Shown one piece after another: positions 1-6,083 of a stretch of 9,140 nucleotides of DNA. The translations under genes were made by a program, and so were the position numbers. The stretch's first letter is position 1. The number at the start of each line of letters is the position of its first letter. The stretch is from Acetobacteraceae bacterium (lineage in GTDB: Bacteria > Pseudomonadota > Alphaproteobacteria > Acetobacterales > Acetobacteraceae): the NCBI GenBank assembly GCA_027311485.1, contig DAICYU010000118.1, positions 1 to 9,140 of the forward strand, given 5' to 3'. The notes beneath the pieces are model-generated. The model ran no database searches. It was not told the DNA's origin and was given only the letters and a program-made list of their open reading frames with translations.

Positions 1-272
1 ACGCGCACCAGTTCCGGGGTAAGCTGTGGCTGGCCTGCGCCGCTGCCGCTTACCTTGGGTTGCCGAGCGACTTCGGCATCGGCACCGGCCGCCGCAGCCT
101 TTGGATCGCCGCCGGCAGTCTTGATCAGGCCCGCCGCGGCCCCTTCCTCATCATCCAGCAGCGCCTTCAGCAGATGTTCCGGCGTGATGCGCTGGTGGAA
201 CTCCCGGATCGCGATCGTCCCCGCAGCTTGCAGGAATCCTTGCGACCGTTCGGTAAATTTCTGAATGTCCAT
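1..272 (-). CDS. clpB: ClpB disaggregase (Hsp100), N-terminal fragment, cut by window edge
   Basis: ClpB is the cytoplasmic hexameric AAA+ chaperone that works with DnaK/DnaJ/GrpE to pull proteins out of aggregates after heat stress. Only the first 90 codons are present, starting at the ATG at 272-270 and continuing past the left edge. The translation begins MDIQKFTERSQGF and includes the Clp N-domain signatures HQRITPEHLLKALLDDEEG (about residues 26-44) and PKVSGSGAGQ (about 72-81), which leads toward the first nucleotide-binding domain. This matches the double Clp_N repeat domain of ClpB rather than ClpA or ClpC. The start is supported by an AAAGGGA ribosome-binding-like sequence about 6 bases upstream and by the family's usual N-terminus. 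The gene is divergent from the MOSC gene, and a good sigma-32-type promoter lies upstream. The AAA+ modules and M-domain lie outside the window and cannot be judged. Confidence 0.95.
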   Translation of the reverse strand, partial: MDIQKFTERSQGFLQAAGTIAIREFHQRITPEHLLKALLDDEEGAAAGLIKTAGGDPKAAAAGADAEVARQPKVSGSGAGQPQLTPELVR

Positions 273-347
273 GCGTTGTCCCTTTCGATCAGGCGACAGG
301 CCCTGTCGTGTCCCTGTCAGAGGCGACACCACAAAGCTTTGGTCTCG

Positions 348-376
348 ATTTGGGGCGACGCCTGGGGTAGCTCAAG
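348..376 (-). promoter_or_regulatory. Predicted sigma-32 (RpoH) heat-shock promoter of clpB
   Basis: Reading the minus strand, CTTGAGC (376-370) is followed by a 14-base spacer and then CCCCAAAT (355-348). The known sigma-32 consensus is CTTGAAA, 11-16 bases, CCCCATnT, so both boxes and the spacing fit. Transcription would begin near position 340, giving a leader of roughly 70 bases before the clpB ATG. Position directly upstream of a classic heat-shock gene strengthens the call. The -35 box abuts the ribosome binding site of the divergent MOSC gene, so the two transcription units share this short region. Confidence 0.8.
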
Positions 377-388
377 AGGGAGTGAAAC

Positions 389-1147
389 ATGCGAATCGAA
401 TATCTGTATCGCTATCCCGTCAAGGGGCTGACCCCCGAAGCGCTGGAGCGGGCGGAGGTGCAGGCGGGGGGGAGTATCCCGTGGGACCGTGCCTTCGCGC
501 TGGCACACGGCGATGCCGGGTTTGATCCGGACAAGCCGGTCTGGCTGCCGAAATGGCACTTCATGTGCCTGATGAAACACGCGCGGGCGGCACAGCTGTT
601 CAGCGTTTTCGACCCCCGCTCGGGCATGCTGACGATCATGGCGCCCGGCGGAACCGGGGTGGAGGCGAACGCCCTGTCGCCGGCGGGGCGGCAGCAGATC
701 GGCGCGTTCCTGACCGCCTTCCTGGGCGAGGAGGCGCGGGGAACACCGTCTTTCCATTATGTGGAGGGCCATGGCTTCGCCGACCAGCGGGGCAAGGTGG
801 TCAGCCTGAACAATCTGGCCAGCCTGCGCGACTATGAAGCCAAGGTCGGCGTTCGGCGGCATCGCCGGCGCTTCCGGGCGAATATCTGGTTCAGCGGCGC
901 GCCCGCGTGGGCCGAGCGGGAGTGGATCGGGCGGGAGATGCAGATCGGCGGCGCGGTGCTGCGGGTGGTGAAGCCGACGACGCGTTGTCCTGCAACCGAA
1001 GTGAATCCCGAAACGGCGGAGCGGGATGCCGACCCCGTTGCGGAACTTCGTTCCCTCTACGGTCATGTTGACCTGGGTGTTCATGCTGAAGTGGTGGAGG
1101 GCGGCATATTTTCAATCGGAGACGCAATGGAACTGATCATTCCCTAA
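389..1147 (+). CDS. MOSC domain-containing protein (YcbX/mARC-like)
   Basis: This 252-aa cytoplasmic protein belongs to the MOSC (molybdenum cofactor sulfurase C-terminal) superfamily, whose members bind the pyranopterin Mo cofactor and either carry sulfur or reduce N-hydroxylated compounds. The N-terminus RIEYLYRYPVKGL (residues 2-14) is the MOSC_N beta-barrel signature. The MOSC core follows with RFRANIWFSG (161-170), EWIGREMQIG (178-187) and PTTRCPATEVNPETAERD (196-213). Cys200 in TTRC corresponds to the conserved cysteine that ligates Mo in this superfamily. Length fits a stand-alone MOSC protein, and no C-terminal ferredoxin domain like that of YcbX is present. The start is set by GGGAG at 378-382, six bases before the ATG. 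It is divergent from clpB and appears monocistronic, with a strong terminator about 120 bases after the stop. The exact reaction cannot be told from sequence. Confidence 0.88.
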   Translation: MRIEYLYRYPVKGLTPEALERAEVQAGGSIPWDRAFALAHGDAGFDPDKPVWLPKWHFMCLMKHARAAQLFSVFDPRSGMLTIMAPGGTGVEANALSPAGRQQIGAFLTAFLGEEARGTPSFHYVEGHGFADQRGKVVSLNNLASLRDYEAKVGVRRHRRRFRANIWFSGAPAWAEREWIGREMQIGGAVLRVVKPTTRCPATEVNPETAERDADPVAELRSLYGHVDLGVHAEVVEGGIFSIGDAMELIIP

Positions 1148-1268
1148 TCTCGCGTTTTTCGATCCGTTACGTATTAACACTATAAATGTGATCACGTTCT
1201 CTTGATGTTTTTCTTGTGACTTCGCGAAATCGTGAGTTAAAAAGTCTGTGTTTCCTCCCCTGAACCTG
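1148..1268 (+). other. AT-rich intergenic stretch upstream of a terminator
   Basis: No convincing protein gene is seen here. The stretch is clearly more AT-rich than its surroundings. It holds a TATAAA box (1181-1186) next to the perfect palindrome GTGATCAC (1188-1195), a TTCGCGAA palindrome (about 1221-1228) and a pyrimidine-rich CCTCCCC near 1255-1261. It may be the 3' untranslated region of the MOSC mRNA, or a promoter plus the body of a short RNA ending at the terminator at 1269-1302. The -35 region for the TATAAA box is poor (TTCGAT at 17-base spacing). Confidence 0.4.
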
Positions 1269-1302
1269 GCCGCGGGAGGTTCCCTCCCGCGGCACTCTTT
1301 TT
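1269..1302 (+). terminator. Strong Rho-independent terminator
   Basis: An 11-bp perfect GC-rich stem (1269-1279 with 1283-1293, arms GCCGCGGGAGG and CCTCCCGCGGC) closes a 3-base loop and is followed within a few bases by CTTTTT. This is a textbook intrinsic terminator for plus-strand transcription, so it would stop the MOSC mRNA or a short RNA starting in the AT-rich patch upstream. There is no U-tract on the minus-strand side. Confidence 0.85.
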
Positions 1303-1343
1303 CAGAGGGATGAACGAGGACCCAACCGACCTCGGATGTCACG

Positions 1344-1493
1344 ATGGCAACGATCTCTGTTCAGGCAAGTAAGAATTTACAGGGCGGGCTAGGTCAGTTG
1401 CTGCAGCGCTGCGACGGCTTCATGCCCTATGCCAAGGCGCTTTTGCTTGTCACGGTCCTGCTGTCCGTCTGGATCGGCTTCCGCGGCGCCTGA
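1344..1493 (+). CDS. Possible 49-aa small membrane protein
   Basis: The ATG at 1344 opens a 49-codon frame ending in TGA at 1491-1493. The product begins MATISVQASKNLQGG. Its second half has one predicted transmembrane helix, about residues 30-45 (AKALLLVTVLLSVWIG), after the short polar segment QRCDGFMPY, and ends FRGA. Such an N-out or N-in single-pass micropeptide is plausible, and its later codons are GC-ending like the neighbours. Against it, the ribosome binding site is weak (only CGGA about 8 bases upstream) and it starts about 40 bases after a strong terminator, so it needs its own promoter, which is not evident. An upstream in-frame TGA at 1311-1313 rules out a longer form. I do not recognise the family. 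Confidence 0.4.
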   Translation: MATISVQASKNLQGGLGQLLQRCDGFMPYAKALLLVTVLLSVWIGFRGA

Positions 1494-1501
1494 ATTTGGT
1501 T

Positions 1502-1534
1502 TTATCCCGCTCTCATGCACTTCGCGGGCGATAA
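1502..1534. repeat. Palindromic element 1
   Basis: TTATCCCGC (1502-1510) pairs with GCGGG-C-GATAA (1524-1534) with one bulged base and a 13-base loop. It lies just after the stop of the 49-aa frame, where it could serve as a transcript-end hairpin. It lacks a T-tract, and its sequence is the most divergent of the set. Confidence 0.55.
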
Positions 1535-1557
1535 TATGCCAAGTTGCCATTTTAGCG

Positions 1558-1598
1558 CTTGATTACGCCCTGCGGGCGTTCCGCCGAGGGCATTATCC
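1558..1598. repeat. Palindromic element 2
   Basis: GCCCT (1567-1571) pairs with AGGGC (1587-1591), and inside it GCGG (1572-1575) pairs with CCGC (1581-1584) around a GCGTT loop with a small bulge. It is flanked by GATTA and ATTATC. The loop region GGCGTTCCGC recurs in element 3. Confidence 0.6.
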
Positions 1599-1661
1599 TT
1601 AGGTCTTCCATTTTAAATCCTGATCCAACGCATCGTGCAGGAGCAGGTTATCAATCTAATC

Positions 1662-1703
1662 GCGTGATTCACGGCCTGCTGGCGTTCCGCAGGACGATCA
1701 CAC
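1662..1703. repeat. Palindromic element 3
   Basis: The outer arms are GTGAT (1664-1668) and ATCAC (1697-1701). The inner stem is CCTGC (1675-1679) with GCAGG (1689-1693) around a 9-base loop. It starts with the 11-base self-palindrome CGTGATTCACG (1663-1673, centre T) and is a direct-orientation relative of element 4, offset by 57 bases. Confidence 0.65.
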
Positions 1704-1716
1704 GGCCTTTATTTGA

Positions 1717-1763
1717 TCGTGTGATTCACGTCCTGCCGGCATGCCGCCCGCGACGATCACACT
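1717..1763. repeat. Palindromic element 4, adjoining the glycosyltransferase stop
   Basis: The outer 7-bp stem GTGTGAT (1719-1725) with ATCACAC (1756-1762) is perfect. A second stem CGTC (1729-1732) with GACG (1752-1755) follows after a 3-base bulge, and the tip is the perfect 10-bp palindrome CGGCATGCCG (1737-1746). The element ends one base before the TAA of the minus-strand glycosyltransferase gene, so it forms a hairpin at the very end of that mRNA. There is no proper U-tract downstream, so intrinsic termination is uncertain. Confidence 0.65.
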
Positions 1764-4733
1764 TTATGCAGCATCCTTGGCCGTCACGGCCTGCGCGACC
1801 GAGCGCATGAAGTCGGCCCAGCGGTGTTCGCGCCGCAACCGCCGCAACGCGCCTTCCCGGACCGTTCGCCACAACCCCTCATCGTGATAGAGTGCCAGGA
1901 TCGCTGCCGCAAACGCGACCGGATCCGCCGCGTCGGCCGCAATGATGTCCTGCTCCGACGTCCATCCCATCTGGCGGCGCAGCACCTCGGTGCAGACGAC
2001 TGGGATCCCGCGTGAGGCAGCCTCCAGAACCTTGTACGGCGCGCCCGCGGCATAGCGGGTGGGGGCGACGAAAACCCGGCTCGTATTATAGAGCGGGTCC
2101 AGATCGGGCTGCGAGCCGCGCAGGGTGATGCGGGGGTGATGGCGAAAGCGGCTGATGTCGATGCCCGGCGCCACATAGCCGGCGATCGTCAACCTTGTTT
2201 CCCAGCCAAGGTCCTCCTCGATCAGCGGGAGAACGGCGTCGACGAACCAGTGCAGGCTGTCCAGGTTGGGGCTGTCGGCCGTGTGGATCGCGCCGACGAA
2301 CAGCATGCCGCTGCGTTGCGCGAAGGGGCGCAGCGTCGGTCGAGCCTCGATCGCGTGGCCGATGGTGAAGGTCTTGCTGACGCCGCGGTCCTGTAACAGC
2401 GCGGTTTCCTCGACCGTAACGGCGACTGTCGCGGTGCACAGGCGCATCAGGTCCTGCATGGCCTGCATGGCGGGCTCGGGATCGAACACGCCGCCGGACA
2501 GGGCGATGCGCTGCGCTTCCCGATACGGCGTCAGGGCTTCGGTATCCAGGATGATTGGTGGTGCGGCTGTATCCTGGCCGTGCATCCGGTCCAGGATCGG
2601 CTTGATTTTCTCCAGATTGTGGACGCGTGCTACCCAGATCAGGTCGTAGTAGGCAAGGCGCCCCAGCAGGAAGCTGGAAAGCTTGTCGAGTGCGAGGTTG
2701 TGCATGACCTCCACCGTGTCGGGCATGTCGCCGAACACGCCCGCCAGGGGGAGATCGCAGCCATTGACCGGAAAGACCGTGACCGCGGCACCCAGCGCGA
2801 CCATGGCCCGGACGATTTCGTTCGACCGGACAAACCCCGAGCCGATGCGGCGCAGCGGCACGGTATCCTCGATAAACAGGATGTGCGGCAGCTTGGGGCC
2901 GGCATGACGGGCGAAGACCTGCACCGGGCCGCCCGCGGCCGGGCGCCGGTCCAGGAACGCCGCGTGCTTGTCGCGGAAATGCTGGGGCGGCGCACCGCGC
3001 GGTGCATCCGGCATGCGTTCGGTAACGATGACCGATAGATCGAACACCACGCGCAGCCCTGCGGCATTGATGCGCAGGCACAGATCGACAGCCTCATACC
3101 CGGTGCCGCAGGCATGATCGAACCCGTCCAACTGCGTCATCAGTTCGGTGCGGACGAGCAGGAAGGCGGCCGAGACGAAATCGACGGCACGGACGAAGGT
3201 GGCTTCCGGCGCCAGTGGGGAGGCGCCGGCCATGTAGTCGTGCGTGCCGCCGTTCTGCCAGACGATCCCGCCGGCCTGCGCGATAACGCCGTGCGGTTGC
3301 AGGATCAGCCCGCCCACGGCGCCGGCGGTCGCGTCATCGGTCAGCCGGGCGCGTGCCCGGTCGATGGCATTGAACCCAACCTGCGCGGCGGCGGACAGGA
3401 ACAGCACCAATGGCGCGGTCGCCCATTGCCGTCCGGCGTCGGCCGCGCGTGACCAACTGGTTTCGGCTTCCAGCCGCAGCACCTTGGCGCCGGGGACATG
3501 CTGGCCCAAGGCCGCCGTTTCGTCGGAGGCGCCCACGTCAACGATTACCAGTTCCAGCGGCAGTGTTGTGGACGCGCGCAGTGCACCGATGGTTGCCATG
3601 GTGGCGGCAAAGCCGTCCCGTGCGACAAGGACGACGCTGACGACAGGGGCATCCGGCTGATCGAACCGGTAGCCGAACCGCCCGATCACCGGCAGCATGG
3701 CCGTGGTCATCTGTTCGACGAGTGCCGCGGCCTGCTCCGCCTCGATGCGTTGTGCGGCCGGTCGGACCGGCGGCAGCCCCTGCTGCGAGCCGACCTTCAG
3801 CCAATGCGTGAATGCGTCTGCGGCAAGGCCGCGGTCGATGTCCGCCCGGACCGTTGGCTGGTCCGCGTACCAGGCAAGGTCGAGCGAGGCCGACGGTGCC
3901 CGCAGTTCCCGCGTGCCGAAGCGCAGGAAGTGCATGTAGCCGTTGCGGAAGTGCCGGTCGGCGACGACAGTCCGCAATCCCGGGTCGTTGCCCAGGTAGT
4001 GGGCCTCGGAAAAGCCCTCCAACGGATCGAAGTCGGTCGGCTTATCATTGCACAGGTAATGGTGCAGGGCTGATTTCCAGCGTCCTTCCGCAATGCTGCG
4101 CGCGACGTCAGGGTAGCGGCGGCGATACCAGTCCGGGTCGAAGTAGATCGACGTGCGAAGTTCCGGTTCGCCGCGCTCCAGCCGGTCGAGATAATGCTGG
4201 AACACCCCCGCCTGCCGGACAGCGGGAACGTCGGCCGCGTCGAAATTGGCCAGGTAGGTTTCCGGGTCGAACAGCAGGTGTCCGACCCGGTCCTCCTCCA
4301 CGCCGTGACGCAAGTAATGATCGTAGCCGTTGGCCAATTCGGCCTGGGCGAACACCTCATGCGTCAGGTCGCGATAGCGGTCCCGGTACGCCAATTCGTC
4401 GAACAACCAATGGCCCGACCGGTCCAGGCAGCCGCGGCGGCAATAGGCATCGAAGGCCGAGGTGTAATCCCCGGCCGCGATGGCCGCCGCGATCCGGGGA
4501 TATTCGGCACGGTGCCATGCTTCGTCGAACAGCGGGTTGGGGGAATAGGCTTCGGCCTGCCCGATCGTCAGGTAGTGTTTGAGCAGCGCCGCTGCATCGT
4601 GGTCAGCGGCGAGCCCGTAGGCGCGCCGGTACCACGCGGCATTGAACACCGCCCAGGGGATGGCCCCGGGTGTGCCGGCACCCCCGGGCAGACTCAGCAC
4701 CGTGCGGGCCGGCAGGTCGAGAGGCCATTCCAT
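1764..4733 (-). CDS. Large bifunctional-type glycosyltransferase: repeat region + degenerate GT2 + GT4
   Basis: This 989-aa protein probably acts in surface polysaccharide or glycan synthesis, in the cytoplasm or at the inner membrane. Residues about 30-315 hold seven imperfect repeats of about 40 aa of the type FD..WYR..YPDVA..I..G...A..HYL..G (starts near 30, 69, 110, 154, 197, 241, 284), known from other bacterial glycosyltransferases. Residues about 364-600 are a GT-A (family 2) fold: VVSVVLVARDG, LVIVDVGASDET, GAVGGLILQPHG, then YEAVDLCLRINAAGLRV. Residues about 616-980 are a GT4-like domain with FVGAIHTADSPNLDSLHWF (812-830), a family hallmark, and APYKVLEAASRGIPVVCTE (898-916). The GT2 part lacks the usual DxD (LSAAAQ in place of LNNDT), the ED pair (YEAVDL) and the final His, so it is probably inactive. 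ATG at 4733 is the only possible start, because an in-frame stop lies six codons upstream. No clear ribosome binding site is seen. It follows the CoA-transferase by 18 bp. The sugar and acceptor are unknown. Confidence 0.85.
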   Translation of the reverse strand: MEWPLDLPARTVLSLPGGAGTPGAIPWAVFNAAWYRRAYGLAADHDAAALLKHYLTIGQAEAYSPNPLFDEAWHRAEYPRIAAAIAAGDYTSAFDAYCRRGCLDRSGHWLFDELAYRDRYRDLTHEVFAQAELANGYDHYLRHGVEEDRVGHLLFDPETYLANFDAADVPAVRQAGVFQHYLDRLERGEPELRTSIYFDPDWYRRRYPDVARSIAEGRWKSALHHYLCNDKPTDFDPLEGFSEAHYLGNDPGLRTVVADRHFRNGYMHFLRFGTRELRAPSASLDLAWYADQPTVRADIDRGLAADAFTHWLKVGSQQGLPPVRPAAQRIEAEQAAALVEQMTTAMLPVIGRFGYRFDQPDAPVVSVVLVARDGFAATMATIGALRASTTLPLELVIVDVGASDETAALGQHVPGAKVLRLEAETSWSRAADAGRQWATAPLVLFLSAAAQVGFNAIDRARARLTDDATAGAVGGLILQPHGVIAQAGGIVWQNGGTHDYMAGASPLAPEATFVRAVDFVSAAFLLVRTELMTQLDGFDHACGTGYEAVDLCLRINAAGLRVVFDLSVIVTERMPDAPRGAPPQHFRDKHAAFLDRRPAAGGPVQVFARHAGPKLPHILFIEDTVPLRRIGSGFVRSNEIVRAMVALGAAVTVFPVNGCDLPLAGVFGDMPDTVEVMHNLALDKLSSFLLGRLAYYDLIWVARVHNLEKIKPILDRMHGQDTAAPPIILDTEALTPYREAQRIALSGGVFDPEPAMQAMQDLMRLCTATVAVTVEETALLQDRGVSKTFTIGHAIEARPTLRPFAQRSGMLFVGAIHTADSPNLDSLHWFVDAVLPLIEEDLGWETRLTIAGYVAPGIDISRFRHHPRITLRGSQPDLDPLYNTSRVFVAPTRYAAGAPYKVLEAASRGIPVVCTEVLRRQMGWTSEQDIIAADAADPVAFAAAILALYHDEGLWRTVREGALRRLRREHRWADFMRSVAQAVTAKDAA

Positions 4734-4751
4734 GTGTACGTGAACCGGTCA

Positions 4752-5990
4752 TCAGAGGCGGCGGGACACGTTCACTACACCAGATCGTTTCAATTTTTCA
4801 ATATCTGTCTCGGAGTAGCCGTGTTCCGCCAGCACCTCATTGCCATGTTCGTTGAACCGCGGCGGCGGGCGGCGCGTGCCGCCCTGTGTGCGGCTGAACT
4901 TGATGGGCGTGCCGATGCCTTTGTACCAGTCCAGTTCCGTGACCATTTCCCGGTGTTCGGTATGTGGCGCGGCGGTGGACTGATCGACCGGAAGCACCGG
5001 CCCGGCGGGGACGCCGTTGCGGATCAGCTTCAGGGCCAGTTCGTTGCCGTCATGGTCGGCGAAGGCGGCGGCCAGGGCCAGCGTCAGCGCAACGCGGTTT
5101 TCGTTGCGGGCGCCGTTGTTGGCGAAGCGCGGATCGTCGGCCATTTCGGGCATGCCGATCAGTTCGCACAGCTTGCGGAACTGGCCGTTGTTGCCGCTGG
5201 CGATGAAGATCTCACACGTCCGGGTGGGATACTTATCGTAGGGCACCAGGTTGGGATGCGGGTTGCCGGTGCCGGCCGGACGCTTGCCGTTGAGGAAGAA
5301 ATTTGCGGCCTGCGGGTGCAGCAGGGCCATGCCACAATCATACAGCGTCATGTCCAGGTACTGCCCGACGCCGGAGCGGGCGCGTTCATGCAGCGCCATC
5401 AGGATGCCGACGGCGGAATACAGGCCGGTGCCCATGTCGACCATGGCGGTGCCCAGGCGCATCGGTCCGGTGGTGGCGTCGCCGTTGACGCTCATCAGCC
5501 CCGTCATCGCCTGCAGGATGGCATCGTAGCCGGGCAGGCCGCCCAGCGGGCCGTCGCCGCCGAAGCCGGAGATGCGGCAGTGGATCAGGCCGGGGAAGCG
5601 CTGCGACAGCACGTCCTGGTAGCCGAGGCCCCATTTCTCCATCGAGCCGGGCTTGAAGTTCTCGATCAGCACGTCGGCGCCTTCGAGCAGGCGCAGCAGC
5701 ACGGCCTTGCCTTCCGGTTTGCCAAGGTCCAGCGCGATCGAGCGCTTGTTGCGGTTGACGCCGATGAAGTAGCTGGCGTCGCCTTCGTGGAACGGCGGGC
5801 CCCAGTCGCGCACCTCATCGCCCTGCGGCGGCTCGATCTTGATGACGTCGGCGCCGTGGTCCGACAGGATCATGGTGCAGTAGGGGCCGCCCAGGACGCG
5901 GGTCAGGTCGATGACCTTCAGGCCGGCCAAAGCGCCGGCGGTCCTGGCCAGGCCCTTGCCGGCGGGCGCTGGGGGGGAAGTGGCGTCCAT
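4752..5990 (-). CDS. CaiB/BaiF-type (family III) CoA-transferase
   Basis: Family III CoA-transferases move CoA between an acyl-CoA donor and a carboxylic acid through an aspartyl-CoA thioester. Examples are formyl-CoA:oxalate, carnitine and succinyl-CoA:mesaconate/malate types. The 412-aa product has normal family length and signatures throughout: LAGLKVIDLTRVLGGPYCTM (21-40), LSDHGADVIKIEPPQGDEVR (42-61), NRNKRSIALDL (79-89), NFKPGSMEKWGLGY (111-124), SGFGGDGP and PGYDAILQAMTGLMS (153-167). AMVDMGTG (182-189) contains Asp185, equivalent to the catalytic aspartate. The start ATG at 5990 has GGAGA ten bases upstream (6005-6001). It lies 93 bp downstream of the dienelactone hydrolase stop and 18 bp upstream of the glycosyltransferase, all on one strand. 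Substrate is not predictable, and a racemase of the same fold (alpha-methylacyl-CoA racemase) is less likely but possible. Confidence 0.93.
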   Translation of the reverse strand: MDATSPPAPAGKGLARTAGALAGLKVIDLTRVLGGPYCTMILSDHGADVIKIEPPQGDEVRDWGPPFHEGDASYFIGVNRNKRSIALDLGKPEGKAVLLRLLEGADVLIENFKPGSMEKWGLGYQDVLSQRFPGLIHCRISGFGGDGPLGGLPGYDAILQAMTGLMSVNGDATTGPMRLGTAMVDMGTGLYSAVGILMALHERARSGVGQYLDMTLYDCGMALLHPQAANFFLNGKRPAGTGNPHPNLVPYDKYPTRTCEIFIASGNNGQFRKLCELIGMPEMADDPRFANNGARNENRVALTLALAAAFADHDGNELALKLIRNGVPAGPVLPVDQSTAAPHTEHREMVTELDWYKGIGTPIKFSRTQGGTRRPPPRFNEHGNEVLAEHGYSETDIEKLKRSGVVNVSRRL

Positions 5991-6026
5991 CAGGGATGCG
6001 TCTCCATGGTCGTCTGCAACGGTATC

Positions 6027-6052
6027 CGCCCGCGACAGGCGTGTCGCGGGCG
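6027..6052 (-). other. Intergenic hairpin between dienelactone hydrolase and CoA-transferase genes
   Basis: A perfect 11-bp GC-rich inverted repeat (CGCCCGCGACA at 6027-6037, TGTCGCGGGCG at 6042-6052) with a 4-base loop sits in the 93-bp gap. No T-run follows on either strand, so it is not a standard intrinsic terminator. It may stabilise the upstream mRNA segment or lower read-through, which would set different levels for the two genes. Confidence 0.6.
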
Positions 6053-6083
6053 AAAGGCGGGGCGTTCAGGGCCTGATGGGGCC

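Larger units (their letters stand above)
1500..1763. repeat. Series of imperfect palindromic (REP-like) elements
   Basis: This non-coding stretch between the 49-aa frame and the glycosyltransferase stop holds at least four hairpin-forming elements of about 35-47 bases, listed separately below, at about 1502, 1558, 1662 and 1717. A fifth, very degenerate candidate spans 1621-1655 (TGATCC ... GGTTATCA). Element starts are about 45-60 bases apart. Copies 2 and 3 share the loop region GGCGTTCCGC. Copies 3 and 4 share GTGATTCACG at the left and GACGATCACAC at the right. They are diverged tandem copies rather than exact repeats. They may act as transcript-end or mRNA-protecting hairpins for the converging transcription units, or be a mobile intergenic palindrome family. 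Confidence 0.7.

Noticed and set aside
317..1084. 255-codon minus-strand open frame
   Set aside because: Antisense to the MOSC gene, Arg/Pro-rich, no recognisable family; the plus-strand frame carries the real motifs.
1310..1372. 20-codon frame starting at the ATG at 1310
   Set aside because: Too short, its ribosome-binding-like AGGG is immediately next to the ATG, and it has no coding character.
1500..1763. Possible CRISPR array
   Set aside because: The repeated units are diverged palindromes with unequal sequence and no conserved-repeat/unique-spacer pattern; no cas genes are near.
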